From contig OZ024743.1 of assembly GCA_964016885.1 (NCBI GenBank), positions 160,331,712 to 160,395,711 on the forward strand: a DNA stretch of 64,000 nt. The letters are read 5' to 3'. Position numbers and translations under genes: made by a program. This DNA comes from Eledone cirrhosa (lineage: Eukaryota > Mollusca > Cephalopoda > Octopoda > Eledonidae). Below, in pieces: positions 1 through 10,090 of this stretch. The notes under the pieces are model-generated. The model searched no databases, had not been told where the DNA came from, and saw only the letters and a list, made by a program, of their open reading frames with translations. Position 1 is the first letter of the stretch; the number at the start of each line of letters is the position of its first letter.

Positions 1-1480
1 TTTTCAGGTTCCACCAGTATTCCTTAGTGCCATCTGTCTCAATATATTCCTCCTCGTTTGTTGTTAATTTTGTTTTCCTAAGTACGTTCCAGATGGTTCT
101 AGCTATCCCATCGTGTTTCATGGGGAGGTAGTAGCGAAATGACATTCTTTCGCAGCTGGCAACAATGTGGCTTACATCCTCGATCTTTGTTTTACATAGC
201 CTACATTTATTGTCAGCTGCTGGCCCTCCTCTTTTGTGCAGCAGATATTTGATAGGGAGTTCTTGTTCCTGTATTGCATAGAGATATCCCTCAAGGTGTG
301 ATGTCATAAACTTGTCGGAACTCCATGCCAGGCTTTTTTAGTGGTTTATCTCCTCTATGGTCTGTGTTTTACGCCTTAAGTATCCATGCACAACTTTTTC
401 TGTAAATTGGTCAATTTTTTTATCTTGTTTGAACATTGAATAGGATCTTCCGATTTCTCTGGGTGAGAGATTTATATCAGGCTTTATTCCATATCTCTCC
501 TCCAGATCAGTCGCTATTCTAATGATATTTGTTTTTCATGCTCATAAACCTGGACAAGATGGTTTCCAACCTTTTTCCTCTGTTGAAGTGTTGCTTCAGT
601 GTTACTTTCCGGGTCTCATATGTTGTTAATATTAATTTTAGACCCGGGCCACCTTCCTTGCGTGAGAAGTATAGCCTATCCACATCACCATTGACGTTAA
701 AGTTCCCAGTAACACTGAGAAGTTTTAGAGTTCTAACATCCATCTCACTTAGTTCTTGCAATGGCGTTAGAATTGGCACAGCATAAGTATTGTGGGCAAT
801 GTATTTGTTGTATGCTGACAGTTCTGATGACCATATTTTCTTTACTCTTCTGAGGTATTCAGTTCTGGTTCTCTCCTTATTTATGTGTCCATCATATCTG
901 ACATTCTCATCCTGTCCAAGATATCTGTAGTTGTTGTATTGTCAGGCCGTTCATCTCTAGATTTCTAGAGGAGGGCACAGCTCTTCCACGTTTTACTGCC
1001 AAATATGCACACTTGGACTCACCAAATTTCATTTTGATGATGGTTGAAAATTGTGTAATGAGATCCAATTGTTTCTTGATGTCATTGATATTTGGCCCAT
1101 ACAACTTCAGGTCATCAACAAAGAAAAGATGGGAGATACTTCTGGGCCCACTTCTTTGTCCACCTTGTTTCCTGAGTAGGTAAGATAGTGGATTCAGTGA
1201 GAGAACGAAGAGTAGCACTGACAAGCTATCACCCTGAAAGATGCCCTTCTGGTAATGTATCTTATCAGTCTTAACCTGCTCCTTCTCACCTCTAAGGATC
1301 AAATTGGTGTACCAGTTCTTGGTCAGGCGTTCAACAGCAGCTACCAATGGTTGTGGGACTTTAGCTAACTGTAAAGCCTTAATAATCCACCCATGAGGTA
1401 CACTATCAAATGCTTTTTGATAGTCCAGCCACACCACAGTCATGTTTCTGCGATTCTTTGTTGTTTTTTCCTGAATCATT
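1..1480 (-). mobile_element. RLE-type LINE (R4/Dong-like, family 2), truncated by the window edge
   Basis: Minus-strand non-LTR retrotransposon body. From about 1479 downward the reading gives RT motif A (WLDYQKAFDSVPH), motif B (GIFQGDSLS) and motif C (FVDDLKLYG). A thumb region follows with DVDRLYFSRKEGGPGL near 640, and then a cysteine knuckle (CRLC..., H, C) near 150-210. This order, and the GDVDRLY/EGGPGL signature, match the R4/Dong/R2 group, whose ORF ends in a restriction-like endonuclease. Here the endonuclease lies beyond base 1. The 5' side stops at a TATG microsatellite at about 1485. Frames are broken around 780-905 and below 519, so it is a dead copy. It differs clearly from the R4-like copies at 4.3-9.4 kb, so I treat it as a second family. 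Confidence 0.85.
907..1479 (-). pseudogene. Reverse transcriptase core fragment of family-2 RLE LINE
   Basis: A 190-residue open frame containing RT palm motifs: DYQKAFDSVPH (motif A, catalytic Asp) at residues 19-29, [18 protein letters not shown] (motif B) near 80, and HLFFVDDLKLYG (motif C, FVDD in place of YxDD) near 118. It would reverse-transcribe the element RNA at the nicked target site. Both ends are incomplete: the fingers are missing upstream and the thumb continues out of frame below 906. The start methionine is probably internal to the original ORF. Confidence 0.85.
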
Positions 1481-1484
1481 TTGT

Positions 1485-1555
1485 TAGTGTATGTATGTAT
1501 GTATGTATGTATGTATGTATGTATGTATGTATGTATGTATGTATGTATGTTTGCG
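1485..1555. repeat. (TATG)n microsatellite
   Basis: About 16 tandem TATG/GTAT units, decaying rightwards into degenerate GTAT-like sequence to about 1640. It abuts the 5' break of the LINE fragment on its left. Confidence 0.95.
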
Positions 1556-1559
1556 TGTA

Positions 1560-2545
1560 TTCATGTATGTAGGTAGATATGTAGGTAAGCAGATAGGCAG
1601 ACATGTAGGCGTGTGTAAATGTATATATGCATGGATGTAACTGAATACGTATTCATTGTATCTGTAGGTCTATTTATTTTACATGTTTTCGCAGTCTTGT
1701 AATTTTGATTTCTCAATTAGTCATGTTTGTCTGGTTTTGTGAAGATTGCCGTTTCATTACTATTGCTGAGAATGTTATATAAACATGTGGTCAAAATAAT
1801 TATAGCTATAAATCTAAAGTTATAGTCTGAGTCTATCGGTATTATTGTTTTCTTTTCATTTTATCTCCAACTAAAATTATGTTAACGTCTCTTGAACAAC
1901 TGATTTCTATTACTGTGTACACGTCTCATTTCTTAGTCGCAGATCCTTATGTCTATTTTGTTATACTTATATATTATAAAAATGTTGAAAGGAACATCTT
2001 TCTTATAGTATTCTATAGTACGTTTTCATTTATCTTCAGTGCTATTCATTCCATGTAATCCCTGTTGGAAACGACCACATCCCTCATAGTTAAAGAGTAT
2101 CGGGACGACATTTTCAAGTAGCTGCTTGTATGGAGGGTTAAATCTGTGACGTTAATTCCAAAGAACCTAAATCTGATATCCCCTGTTTAATGTGCATTGC
2201 TCTCCCTTTTACACATCGGGTATTATCTCTAATTCGAAAAATCAATATTCTTATATGTTAGTGAGTCCCAAGGTCCCGGTTGTTATCTATTTTGAAATTC
2301 ACCAGGTCACAGATTACACAGCCATAACGACACACTGTTTTTAATTTCAAAGAACTTCATTTGCTTTTTGTTCTAGTAGAGTTGTGTAACATTTTTGACA
2401 GTGTATCACTAGTCATCAGTCAACTATTATTATTATTTTACGAAGAATTCGATTTCAATTGTCGTGTTGCTACCTCATGTATACAGACTTGATTCATGAA
2501 AGTATTTTGTCTCTTATTGGATAGTAGATGATGTTGGAGGAAGCG
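1560..2545. other. AT-rich sequence with no recognised gene
   Basis: I see no long frame with recognisable motifs, no SINE head or tail and no long inverted repeat. Short TTATTATTATTTTA at about 2426 is a weak (TTA)n tract. Confidence 0.5.
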
Positions 2546-2549
2546 AAAG

Positions 2550-4010
2550 TCAGTGGAATCAATATTAAATCTCTCCCTCCTTTCTTGGGGCAGAGGAAGG
2601 TTCGGTCGCCTCGGCCTCCGAACAACTTCGGATCTGGCTCTACCGGCGTACGTTTCCTCAATCACCTTCAGTAGCGCTTTCGTCAGGGAGGTCCTCAGCA
2701 AGACAGCCGAAACTGACGTGGCTCCAGAGCTCGAGCAGGCTCTGTCAAACTGGACAGGCGAATGTCTCTCTGTCCTCCGATGTACAAATGTCCAACGTAA
2801 CTAGGACGACATTAAATACAGGTCTTCCTTGAGGCGGATCCAGTCTGACTTGGAACAACACCGCCTCGCCTACCTCCTTTCCACTTCACAGCCAAACATC
2901 GGTGCGTGGTTCAATTCGGTGGCCTCCTCATCAACCAGTATCCTTTATGATGACGGGCACACTTGTATCGTTATGGCCCAACGCCCCGGCCTACGCGTGT
3001 GTGAGCCAGGTAAATGCTATTCTGAAGTAGTCGCTGACAAATTTGGCCTGCACCCTGTGCCTTGCCGCCAGAGCGCAAGCCGGCTCCCTCGACATGCCGC
3101 TCTCAACGACATATTGAGAAGGAGACTAGATGCAGCTCACTTCCCTTCACAACTGGAGCCAGCAGGCCTCGACCACGGAGACATCAGGCGCCCCGACTGA
3201 ATTGCCTTCTTCCCATTCGATCCCCGATCTATGCAGGTTGTCCTTCTCCATCTAAACACAGTCATCTATGCTGATAAGACCTCTTCCACCATCAGATATC
3301 TTTAAGTAGAGTCTATCGACATCACTCCTGTTGTGGAGCATGGTGTAATTAGTCATTAGCTTCCTAGTCTTTTTATCCATTTCTTTTTGTTCAGCAATAT
3401 TCCATTTCACAATTCCCCCGCTGTACCTAATAATAGACACAGCTCGGGAATTCACTGCACTTATGACATTCCTACTATTTAGATATGATTTTAATACGCT
3501 GCTTACTATCCTTATGTACTCAGATCTTATCAATTCCTTCGTTTTTTTCTTCTTGATGTCATCTACCTCCAGAACACCTAAATATTTGTATCCCTCTTCA
3601 GTGTCAATTTCCTTTATCATCTCAACTGTTGGTACCTGGATTCCGTTGTTTCCGCTCAATTTACCCCTCTTCTTGCTTTCTTCCCATTTGATCCCTGTTC
3701 TGGGATGCTACATGTTGTGACACGTTCTCCTACCGCAGCTTAGTCGCTTCGACCACAAATCCCTGTACTGCGGCACGTAAAGCAGGGGAAAGGAAGACAA
3801 ACAAATACCGGGGATTGTCTGGCTGCTTCCTTTTTGCACCGGTCGCCGTCGATACCTCAGGCATACTCGGACCCCGTACTGCCGAGCTCCTCCGCAAAAT
3901 CGGAACGTTAGCAGCCCATCTCAGGAAGGAGCCTCGCGTGGTTGTTCGGCTGTTTCAGCGGGTGTTGCTGGCCATTGTCCGCACATCGCTTTTGTAGTCT
4001 TGTCCGGTGG
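2550..4010 (+). mobile_element. C-terminal part of an unclassified retroelement polyprotein, split by an insertion
   Basis: Plus-strand coding remnants in two blocks. Block one (2553-3225) reads GRLGLRTTSDLALPAYVSS. After a frame change it reads QHRLAYLLSTSQPNIGAWFN, then RPGLRVCEPGKC, FGLHPVPCRQSASRLPRHA and ALNDILRR, ending at RRPD. Block two (3681-4000) resumes with FPFDP and later LFAPVAVDTSGILGP...LLRKIG...LFQRVLLAI. This is the post-RT C-terminal region of a retrotransposon Pol type seen in many marine invertebrates; I cannot name the clade with confidence. RRPD followed by a separated Asp-rich block would suit a PD-(D/E)XK-like nuclease, but that is inference. A related fragment lies at 21.0-21.8 kb. 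Stops and frameshifts are present. Confidence 0.65.
3225..3674 (-). mobile_element. R4/Dong-like LINE internal fragment inserted in another retroelement
   Basis: A minus-strand 135-residue frame reads [24 protein letters not shown] and [19 protein letters not shown]. This matches the RT thumb region of the copy at 6.4-9.4 kb ([31 protein letters not shown]). It lacks the 5' RT motifs, the 3' endonuclease and the (TTA) tail, so both ends are truncated. It splits the plus-strand retroelement at 2550-4010. A 21-bp near-repeat flanks it (3204-3224 and 3675-3695, two mismatches), which looks like a target duplication. Confidence 0.8.
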
Positions 4011-4189
4011 GGGGCAGCCCCAACTCTTCCCGGCTTTAAGGCGCACAGCCCATCCTCTTCCCCCTCCCTTTCTTCTGTGGCCCTAGAGTCTTAGATTTTC
4101 CCCTCCTTTTTCCCTATTTTCTGCCCTTCCTTGCCCATTCCCTATTTTCTCATTACATAATATTGTTTATCTTTCTTTCTAATACTATT

Positions 4190-4311
4190 CTGTTCCTTTT
4201 TTATCATTCCTAGTGCTCGTAAATCAATGGTATTGCGATGGTATTGAGGTGCCACATTTTTTCAATTTCAATGAGCAAATCTTTATATTTTCTGAACTTG
4301 TAAAATTCTTT
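4190..4311 (-). pseudogene. Tiny family-2 RLE endonuclease C-terminal fragment
   Basis: Reading the minus strand gives KEFYKFRKYKDLLIEIEK followed by MWHLNTIAIPLIY. This lines up with KFIKYKDLEIEIGKMWKL and TKTIPVVVGALG at 5.8-6.2 kb, the end of the RLE domain. It ends in stops and abuts a (TTA)n junction at about 4312, where the next R4-like 3' end begins. Confidence 0.55.
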
Positions 4312-4599
4312 TTATATTATTATTGTTCTTTGAGTCTCAGTCATTGATGTTCTTTAACTGGAAATTTTGTTGAAATGAATATCAAGCCGCTACCTGCAGC
4401 CTCAGATATTCAGGACGTATCGGAGGGTTCTTGCTGTTCCCAGCAAGCATGCCTTTCGAAGTGTTCCAAAAAGAGGGGCTGGACTAATCTTCTTTAACCA
4501 TCCTTGGAATCTCCTTGAGATAGTACCTAGTGCACCTATGACAATCGGGATGACCTTGATTTCATGGCAGTTCCAAATCCTTTTTAACTCCCACTTTAA
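4312..4599 (-). mobile_element. R4/Dong-like LINE copy A: 3' terminus only
   Basis: A 77-residue minus frame (4402-4635) contains KRIWNCHEIKVIPIVIGALG, the conserved IPIVIGALGT stretch that closes the ORF of this family, followed by LLGTARTLRYVLNI and a stop. The 3' UTR then runs to the TTA repeat at 4312-4324. The same 3' sequence recurs in copies B (4600), C (6400) and D (26.7 kb). The 5' side is truncated directly at the (TTA)n that also forms the tail of copy B. Confidence 0.85.
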
Positions 4600-5689
4600 T
4601 ATTATTATTATTATTATTCCTTGAATCTCAGTCATTGATGTTAGTTAACTGGAAAGTCCGTTGGAATGAATATCAAGCCACTACCTGCAGCCTCAGATAT
4701 TCAGGACGTATCGGAGGGTTCTTGCTGTTACCAGCAAGCATGCCTTTTGAAGCATTCCAAAAAGCGTGAAGGGGCCGATTTTCTTTAACCATCCCTGGAA
4801 ACTTTTGGAGATAGTCCCCAGTGCGCCTATGACAATCGGGATCACTTTGACTTCATGGCAGTTCCAAATCCTTTTACCTCCCACTTTAAGTCCTGGTATC
4901 GGTTAATTTTCTCCCTCTCCTTCTCTTGCACTCTCGTGTGAATGGGCAGGCCACATCCACAATCAGACACGTTTTTTTTTCTTTGTCCACAACCACCAGG
5001 TCAGGTCTATTGTGTTCCAGTTTCTTGTCCGTCTGTATACTAAAATCCCACAGCACCTTCACCTGATCGTTCTCCATCACCGCCTCTGGCTTATGCTCAT
5101 ACCATTTCTCAGAATGTGGTAAATTGTTTACTTTGCACAGATGCCAGTGGATCACCCTGCCCATCACATCATGTCTCCAGCCCTTATAGTGGGTCTGGGC
5201 TAGGTGTTTACACTCGGATACAATGTGAGCCACAGTCTCCTCTCTCTCTCCACAGATCCTGCACAGTGGGCTAGCCTCCTCCTTGTAAATATGGTGTTTC
5301 AACCACTTCGTTTTGAGGGCCTGCTCCTGCGCAGCCATTAACATTCCTTCTGTAGCCTTTTTAAGGTCTCTTCTTCTCAACCAGTTCCATGTCTGTGGAT
5401 CTCTAAATTCAGTTTTCTCAAAGAAGGTACTATGAAGGGATTTTCCCTGGAGGCTGCTCTTTCTCCTTGATGTTATTTCCTCCTTGGACATCCCCTGGCC
5501 TATTGTCCCCTCCTTCAGTACAGTTCTGAGCATTGGCTCCTTACTATCAGTCACGTATTTGTGTAGGTTGTTTTTCTCCATCTGAACACAGTCCTCTATG
5601 CTGATAATACCTCTTCCACCCTCAGATCTCCTTAGATAGAGTCTATCGACATCACTCCTCTTGTGGAACATGTTGTAGATAGTCAATAG

Positions 5690-5692
<3 letters not shown>
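4600..5692 (-). mobile_element. R4/Dong-like LINE copy B, 5'-truncated
   Basis: Runs from its 3' tail (TTATTATTATTATTCC, about 4600-4618) to a break at the long (TTA)n tract at 5693. The ORF at 4886-5686 gives 266 residues: thumb ([18 protein letters not shown]) at the N-side, a zinc knuckle ([18 protein letters not shown]) near residue 140, then the restriction-like endonuclease with RPDLVVVDKEKKTCLIVDVA near 230. R-P-D and V-D-V are the expected PD..D catalytic residues. A one-base deletion after CPF (near 4937) shifts the frame. The last segment (IPIVIGALGTISKS, LVTARTLRYVLNI) is in another frame at 4693-4884. Confidence 0.9.

Positions 5693-5768
<76 letters not shown>
5693..5768. repeat. 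(TTA)n microsatellite, about 25 units
   Basis: Uninterrupted TTA/ATT tract between the truncated 5' end of R4-like copy B and a family-2 3' fragment. It lies on a LINE junction as several other tracts in this window do. Confidence 0.98.
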
Positions 5769-5769
<1 letters not shown>

Positions 5770-6398
5770 ATTGCATTTATCTTGCTTTATGTTCATACGA
5801 GTTATCACCACCAGTGACCTCAAGAGACAAGAAGGTCCGCAATGTTCAAGAAAGAGCATACATACACACACATGCATCGTTAGGTGTTTAGATTTGTGAT
5901 GTACTTATATCGACAGAATCTTCCCTAGTATATGGGCAGTTCCCATTAGTACTATCTTTTGTATTTCTCCTATACGCGGGTTTCCTGGGATTTGCGATAA
6001 ATAATCATTAGACCCCCTTAGGTATCTTTCCTAGAGCGCCTACAACCACTGGTATTGTTTTCGTTCTCAATTTCCACATTTTTCCAATTTCTATCTCCAG
6101 GTCCTTATACTTGATAAATTTTTCAAATGTTTTTATAGATATATTCTTGTCTATTGGAACGGACATATCAATTAGCAGGCATACCCTGTTTTTAAAGTCC
6201 TTCAGTATTATATCAGATCTATTTGCATCTATTTTTTTTTTTTTTTATGCTAAAGTTCCACAAGATTGCGATGTGATCTTTTTCAAGTAAGGGAGGTGGT
6301 TGATGCTCCCACCAATTCTGTTGATGGGGCAGGTGAAAATGCTTACACATTATCCAATGTATGTATTGTGCAGCTCTGTAATGCCTGTTTAGCTATGA
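5770..6398 (-). mobile_element. Family-2 RLE LINE, 3' end with endonuclease domain
   Basis: Minus-strand translation from 6390 downward gives YIHWIMCKHFHLPHQQNWWE, then KDHIAILWNF. After a poly-A-like slip at 6230-6246 it gives RSDIILKDFKNRVCLLIDMS and VPIDKN. It closes with KFIKYKDLEIEIGKMWKL, TIPVVVGALGKIPKGV and a stop near 6020. This is the restriction-like endonuclease (S-D...I-D pattern) plus the closing GALG motif, divergent from copies A-D and probably the same family as the 1-1480 element. About 120-220 bp of 3' UTR follow to 5770. Confidence 0.75.
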
Positions 6399-9300
6399 TA
6401 ATTATTATTATTATTGTTCTTTGAGTCTCAGTCATTGATGTTAGTTAACTGGAAAGTTTGTTGAAATGAATATCAAGCCACTACCTGCAGCCTCAGATAT
6501 TCAGGACGTATCGGAGGGTTCTTGCTGTTACCAGCAAGCATGCCTTTTGAAGCGTTCCAAAAAGCGTGGCGGGGCCAATTTTTTTTTAACCATCCCTGAA
6601 ACTTTTTGAGATAATATCTAGTCCGCCTATGACAATCTGGAACACTTTGACTTCATGGCAGTTCCAAATCCTTTTTACCTCCCACTTTAAGTCCTAGTGT
6701 CGGTTAATTTTTTCCCTCTCCTTCTCTTGCACCCTCGTGTCGAATGGGCAGGCGACATCCACAATCAGACACGCTCTTTTTTCCTTGTCCAAAACCACCA
6801 GGTCAGGTCTATTGTGTTCCAGTTTCTTGTCCGTCTGTATCCTAAAATCCCACAGCACCTTCACCTGATCGTTTTCTATCACCGACTCTGGCTTATGCTC
6901 ATACCACTTCTCAGGATGTGGTAAATTGTTTACTTTGCATAGGTGCCAGTGGATCACCCTGCCCATCACATCATGTCTCCAGCCCTTATAGTGAGTTTGG
7001 GCTAGGTGTTTACACTCGGATATAATGTGACCTACAGTCTCCTCTCTCTCACCACAGATCCTGCACAGTGGGCTAGCCTCCGCCTTGTAAATATGGTGTT
7101 TCAACCACTTCGTTTTGAGTGCCTGCTCTTGCGCAGCCATTAACATTCCTTCTGTAGCCTTTTTAAGGTCTCCTCTTTTCAACCAGTTCCATGTCTGTGG
7201 ATCTCTAAATTCAGTTTTCTCAAAGAAGGTACTATGAAGGGATTTTTCCTGAATGCTGCTCTTTCTCCTTGATGTTATTTCCTCCTTGTACATCTCCTGG
7301 CCTATTGTCCCCTCCTTCAGTACAGTTCTGAGCATTGGCTCCTTACTATCAGTCACGTATTTGTGTAGGTTGTTTTTCTCCATCTGAACACAGTCCTCTA
7401 TGCTGATAAGACCTCTTCCACCTTCAGATCTCCTTAAGTAGAGTCTATCGACATCACTCCTCTTGTGGAACATGTTGTAGATAGTAAATAGCTTCCTAGT
7501 TTTCCTATCCATTTCTTTTTGTTCAGCAACATTCCATCTCAGAATTCCCGCACTGTACCTAATAATAGACATAGATCGGGAATTTACTGCACTGATGGCA
7601 TTCCTACTGTTCAGGTGTGACTTTAATACGCTCCTTACTCTCCGAATGTATTCAGATCTTATCAATTCTTTCATTTTTTTTTTCTTGATGTCATCAGCCT
7701 CCAGATCACCCAAATACTTGTATCCTTCTTCAGTGTCAATTTCCTTTATCATCTCACCTGTTGGTACCTGGATTCCGTTGCTTCTGCTCAATTTACCCCA
7801 CTTTATCACAGGGACTCCACACTTACTAATGCCAAATTGCATACATATATCATTGCTGAAAATACGGACAGTGTCAACAAGCACATCCAACTCCTTCTCA
7901 CTCTTCCCAAAGAGCTTAAGATCATCCATAAAGAGGAGGTGGTTGATGGTAAGCTCTCCCTTTCCCAACTTGTATCCTGCTCTCACTTTTCGCAGTATAA
8001 TGGTCAGAGCGGACAGACTATCTCCTTGGAAGATACCTCTCTTGTTCTTCACGCCTCCCAAGGACTCTCCAGCTGATGTTAACTCTGTTTTCCAGGACTT
8101 CATACTTTTGCCCAACAACTGTCTGATGTTATCTGCCACCTTGAAGATCTCTAGGCTTTTGGTGATCCAAGAATGAGGCACCATGTTAAATGCCTTTTTG
8201 TAGTCTATCCATCCCATGGCAAGACCAGTGTGTCTCATCTTGCAATTCCTCATTACCATCTTATCAATAAGTAACTGGTCCTTTGTACCACGGGACTTCT
8301 TTCGGCATCCTTTCTGTTCCTCCGGTAACAAGTTGTTTGTGTGGAGGTAATGGTAGATTTCCTCAGACATAATGCTTGTCAACAGTTTCCACATTACGGA
8401 CAGACATGTGATAGGTCTATAGTTGGTAACATCATTACCCTTGATTCGGTCTTTCATACCAGAACTGTGGTACCTTTTGTCAACCACTCTGGTACCTCAC
8501 CTGACATCAAGCAGTCGTTGAAAATGGTTGTCAGTTTCGGGTGGAGGGATGTTATATTTTGAATCCAATACCCCTGCACACCATCTGGGCCTGGTGATTT
8601 CCAGTTGGTTAGTTTTTTGGCCTGCCCCTTAAGAGTTTCAACTGTGATACTCAAATCAGTTTGTTGGTGTGCCTGTTCACTAATCTCCTTTTGTACTATC
8701 TCAATCCACACTGCCTGGTCATTATGTTTGACATCCTGCTCCCATATTCCTCTCCAGAATGTCTTAGTTTGTTCCGCCTCAGGGATCAAGTCGTTGTCTC
8801 TTTCTTTCCATTCAAGCTGTCCAAACAGCATCTTCTGGTTGTTGTCAAAAATGCGGTTCTGGCTGACTCTGCTCTCGTATCGCCTAATTTTTGCACTCTT
8901 TGCTACAATGCGTTGCTTCAGTTCCTCTATGATAATATTTAGCTTTTTTCTCCTAGTTCTGTACTTTATTTCCAATCTATTTTTAGTGTCTATATTTTTT
9001 AGTGTCTATATTTATTCAGTAGGAACTCAAGCTTTCCAATGTCATTTCTCATTTCCCTGATTTGATCATTCAGTCGTTTCTTCCACCAAGGTTCTGATCT
9101 TTCTTGTTTGTTGTTTCCTCTCGCTTTTATGCCAAGTAATTTCATCACCGCATTTGCTGTTGCTTTGAGGATATTGTTGCACTGGTGAAGGCTTCTCGCC
9201 TCAAGGTATGGGATGACGTTGTTTACCTTCGCTGTTGTTTCTTTTAACTTTTTCCTGTCTAAAAATCTTAGGTTCATATGTTTCCCACTATCATTGTTCA

Positions 9301-9410
9301 ATTCATCTACCACTAAGTTTAGGATATCAGCCAAATCTTGTCCTAGCCCGTCAGCATTCATCTCCTCAATGGCCGTATCTTTGTTCCAGGTATTATTTAT
9401 TTCAGCGTTA
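6399..9410 (-). mobile_element. R4/Dong-like LINE copy C, longest copy, 5'-truncated
   Basis: The most complete member of the family in the window: 3' tail of (TTA)n at 6399-6416, closing GALG-like segment, endonuclease, knuckle, RT, and an N-terminal region reaching 9410. The element would reverse-transcribe its RNA at a site nicked by its own restriction-like endonuclease. The family assignment (R4/Dong) rests on RT motif FMDDLKLFG, the CRICGEREE knuckle, RPDLVV...IVDVACPF, and repeated junctions at TTA repeats. Dong-type elements are known to target TAA repeats. The copy is inactive: there is a one-base frameshift near 8455-8461, an in-frame loss in RT motif B near 8010, and a CAG-to-TAG stop near 6696. 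The 5' end runs straight into a SINE fragment at 9411. Confidence 0.9.
6694..8487 (-). CDS. Reverse transcriptase plus restriction-like endonuclease ORF (decayed) of R4/Dong-like LINE
   Basis: A 597-residue frame. [16 protein letters not shown] (fingers) at residues 22-35, [17 protein letters not shown] (motif A) near 91-107, [11 protein letters not shown] (motif B) near 150, [12 protein letters not shown] (motif C) near 185, [14 protein letters not shown] near 250, and the [17 protein letters not shown] thumb near 343. Knuckle: [18 protein letters not shown] near 486. Endonuclease: [20 protein letters not shown] near 565-585. The start methionine is an artefact of a frameshift; coding continues upstream in the 8454-8975 frame. 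Compared with copy D, about nine residues after GDSLS (an LLLVL-type stretch) are missing, so RT is probably inactive. The C-terminal 65 residues continue after a stop at about 6694. Confidence 0.9.
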   Translation of the reverse strand: MVDKRYHSSGMKDRIKGNDVTNYRPITCLSVMWKLLTSIMSEEIYHYLHTNNLLPEEQKGCRKKSRGTKDQLLIDKMVMRNCKMRHTGLAMGWIDYKKAFNMVPHSWITKSLEIFKVADNIRQLLGKSMKSWKTELTSAGESLGGVKNKRGIFQGDSLSALTIILRKVRAGYKLGKGELTINHLLFMDDLKLFGKSEKELDVLVDTVRIFSNDICMQFGISKCGVPVIKWGKLSRSNGIQVPTGEMIKEIDTEEGYKYLGDLEADDIKKKKMKELIRSEYIRRVRSVLKSHLNSRNAISAVNSRSMSIIRYSAGILRWNVAEQKEMDRKTRKLFTIYNMFHKRSDVDRLYLRRSEGGRGLISIEDCVQMEKNNLHKYVTDSKEPMLRTVLKEGTIGQEMYKEEITSRRKSSIQEKSLHSTFFEKTEFRDPQTWNWLKRGDLKKATEGMLMAAQEQALKTKWLKHHIYKAEASPLCRICGEREETVGHIISECKHLAQTHYKGWRHDVMGRVIHWHLCKVNNLPHPEKWYEHKPESVIENDQVKVLWDFRIQTDKKLEHNRPDLVVLDKEKRACLIVDVACPFDTRVQEKEREKINRH

Positions 9411-9412
9411 TT
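8454..9412 (-). pseudogene. N-terminal part of R4/Dong-like ORF
   Basis: Two minus frames (8999-9361 and 8454-8975) encode the pre-RT region. The upstream one reads through NNTWNKDTAIEEMNADGLGQ and SEPWWKKRLNDQIREMRNDI. The downstream one has a basic helical stretch (KYRTRRKKLNIIIEELKQRI), FWRGIWEQ, and then the RT fingers NWKSPGPDGVQGYWI and [22 protein letters not shown] is the usual first RT block. A short duplication (AGTGTCTATATTTTTT, about 8986-9012) separates the frames. No N-terminal zinc finger or Myb domain is left, because the copy is truncated at about 9410. Confidence 0.8.
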
Positions 9413-9452
9413 GGCAGTATCAGTAGAGGGTCGGACGCCATGCTTTCCAGCA

Positions 9453-9455
<3 letters not shown>
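9411..9455 (+). mobile_element. SINE head fragment (tRNA-like 5' end only)
   Basis: TTGGCAGTATCAGTAGAGGG followed by TCGGACGCCATGCTTTCCAGC matches the first 45 bases of the cephalopod-type SINE in the window (for example 18771). It contains the A-box region only and is cut by a (TTA)n tract at 9455. Confidence 0.8.

Positions 9456-9510
<55 letters not shown>
9455..9510. repeat. (TTA)n microsatellite
   Basis: About 18 units, separating the minus-strand R4-like/SINE block from a plus-strand Tx1-like 3' end. Confidence 0.98.
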
Positions 9511-9511
<1 letters not shown>

Positions 9512-9838
9512 GAGCTTTTTGTTGAAAGATGAGTGAGAGAGGCAAGAATGGTCCAAGTGAATGGACCTACTCTGAGTATATGCCTGTAAATTAAAGGTGG
9601 AAAACTGGGAGAGGACACTTGGCCTAGTGGTCTGGGTCAACCTGGCTTTTTTAATGGGCTTTCTCCATGACTTGGGAATTTTTCATTGTTCTTTTATTAC
9701 ATCCTCTGTTTTTTGTTTTTTTACACGCAGAAATGCCCATTTGTACCGTCCTATATTGTCCTGTACTGTCATAATGTCTACTTTGTGTAAACCCTTGTGG
9801 TTAATAAAGAAAGCATTATTATTATTATTATTATTATT
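9511..9838 (+). mobile_element. Tx1-like LINE copy T1: 3' terminus with (ATT)n tail
   Basis: Matches the 3' end of the longer copy T2. AAAGATGAGTGAGAG...CTGAGTATATGCCTGTA corresponds to 13630-13700 (end of ORF2), followed by a 3' UTR with TGTACCGTCCTATATTGTCC and a GGTTAATAAAGAAAGC terminus. The tail is (ATT)8 at 9815-9838. The 5' side is truncated at the preceding (TTA)n. Confidence 0.8.
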
Positions 9839-9973
9839 GGTCTGAACGGACACGTCTTTTTGCTCACTCCCGTAAGTCTCTTTATTTACCTGTCATAAAC
9901 AATTTAGTGTAAATTGTTGTTGTCTTGTAAGGGACATAAGCACTTAGACTTTTGCTTGTGAAGGGGAAAGTAT

Positions 9974-10001
9974 AATATTTGGGCCTTTTGGCCTAAATAT
10001 T
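9974..10001 (+). promoter_or_regulatory. Conserved 5'-UTR hairpin of Tx1-like LINE (copy T2)
   Basis: AATATTTGGGCC, loop TTTT, GGCCTAAATATT: a 12-bp stem with one G-T wobble-type mismatch. The same element is found at the same place in copies T4 and T5. Role unknown (translation, packaging or RT recognition are possibilities). Confidence 0.6.
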
Positions 10002-10090
10002 TTATCTTTATTTAAAATATAATTTTTTTCAATAAAAAACAAAACATGGTGGAGCCACGCCCCCAGCTTCGTCTGACAGCGGTTTAAACG

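Noticed and set aside
5683..5877. Poly-Asn frame, and similar frames at 9213-9618
   Set aside because: Produced by (TTA)n/(AAT)n tracts.
7595..8562. Plus-strand frames of 73-193 residues opposite the R4-like ORF (also 529-786, 27599-28110, 28357-28885)
   Set aside because: Antisense shadows of the minus-strand RT ORFs, with no motifs of their own.
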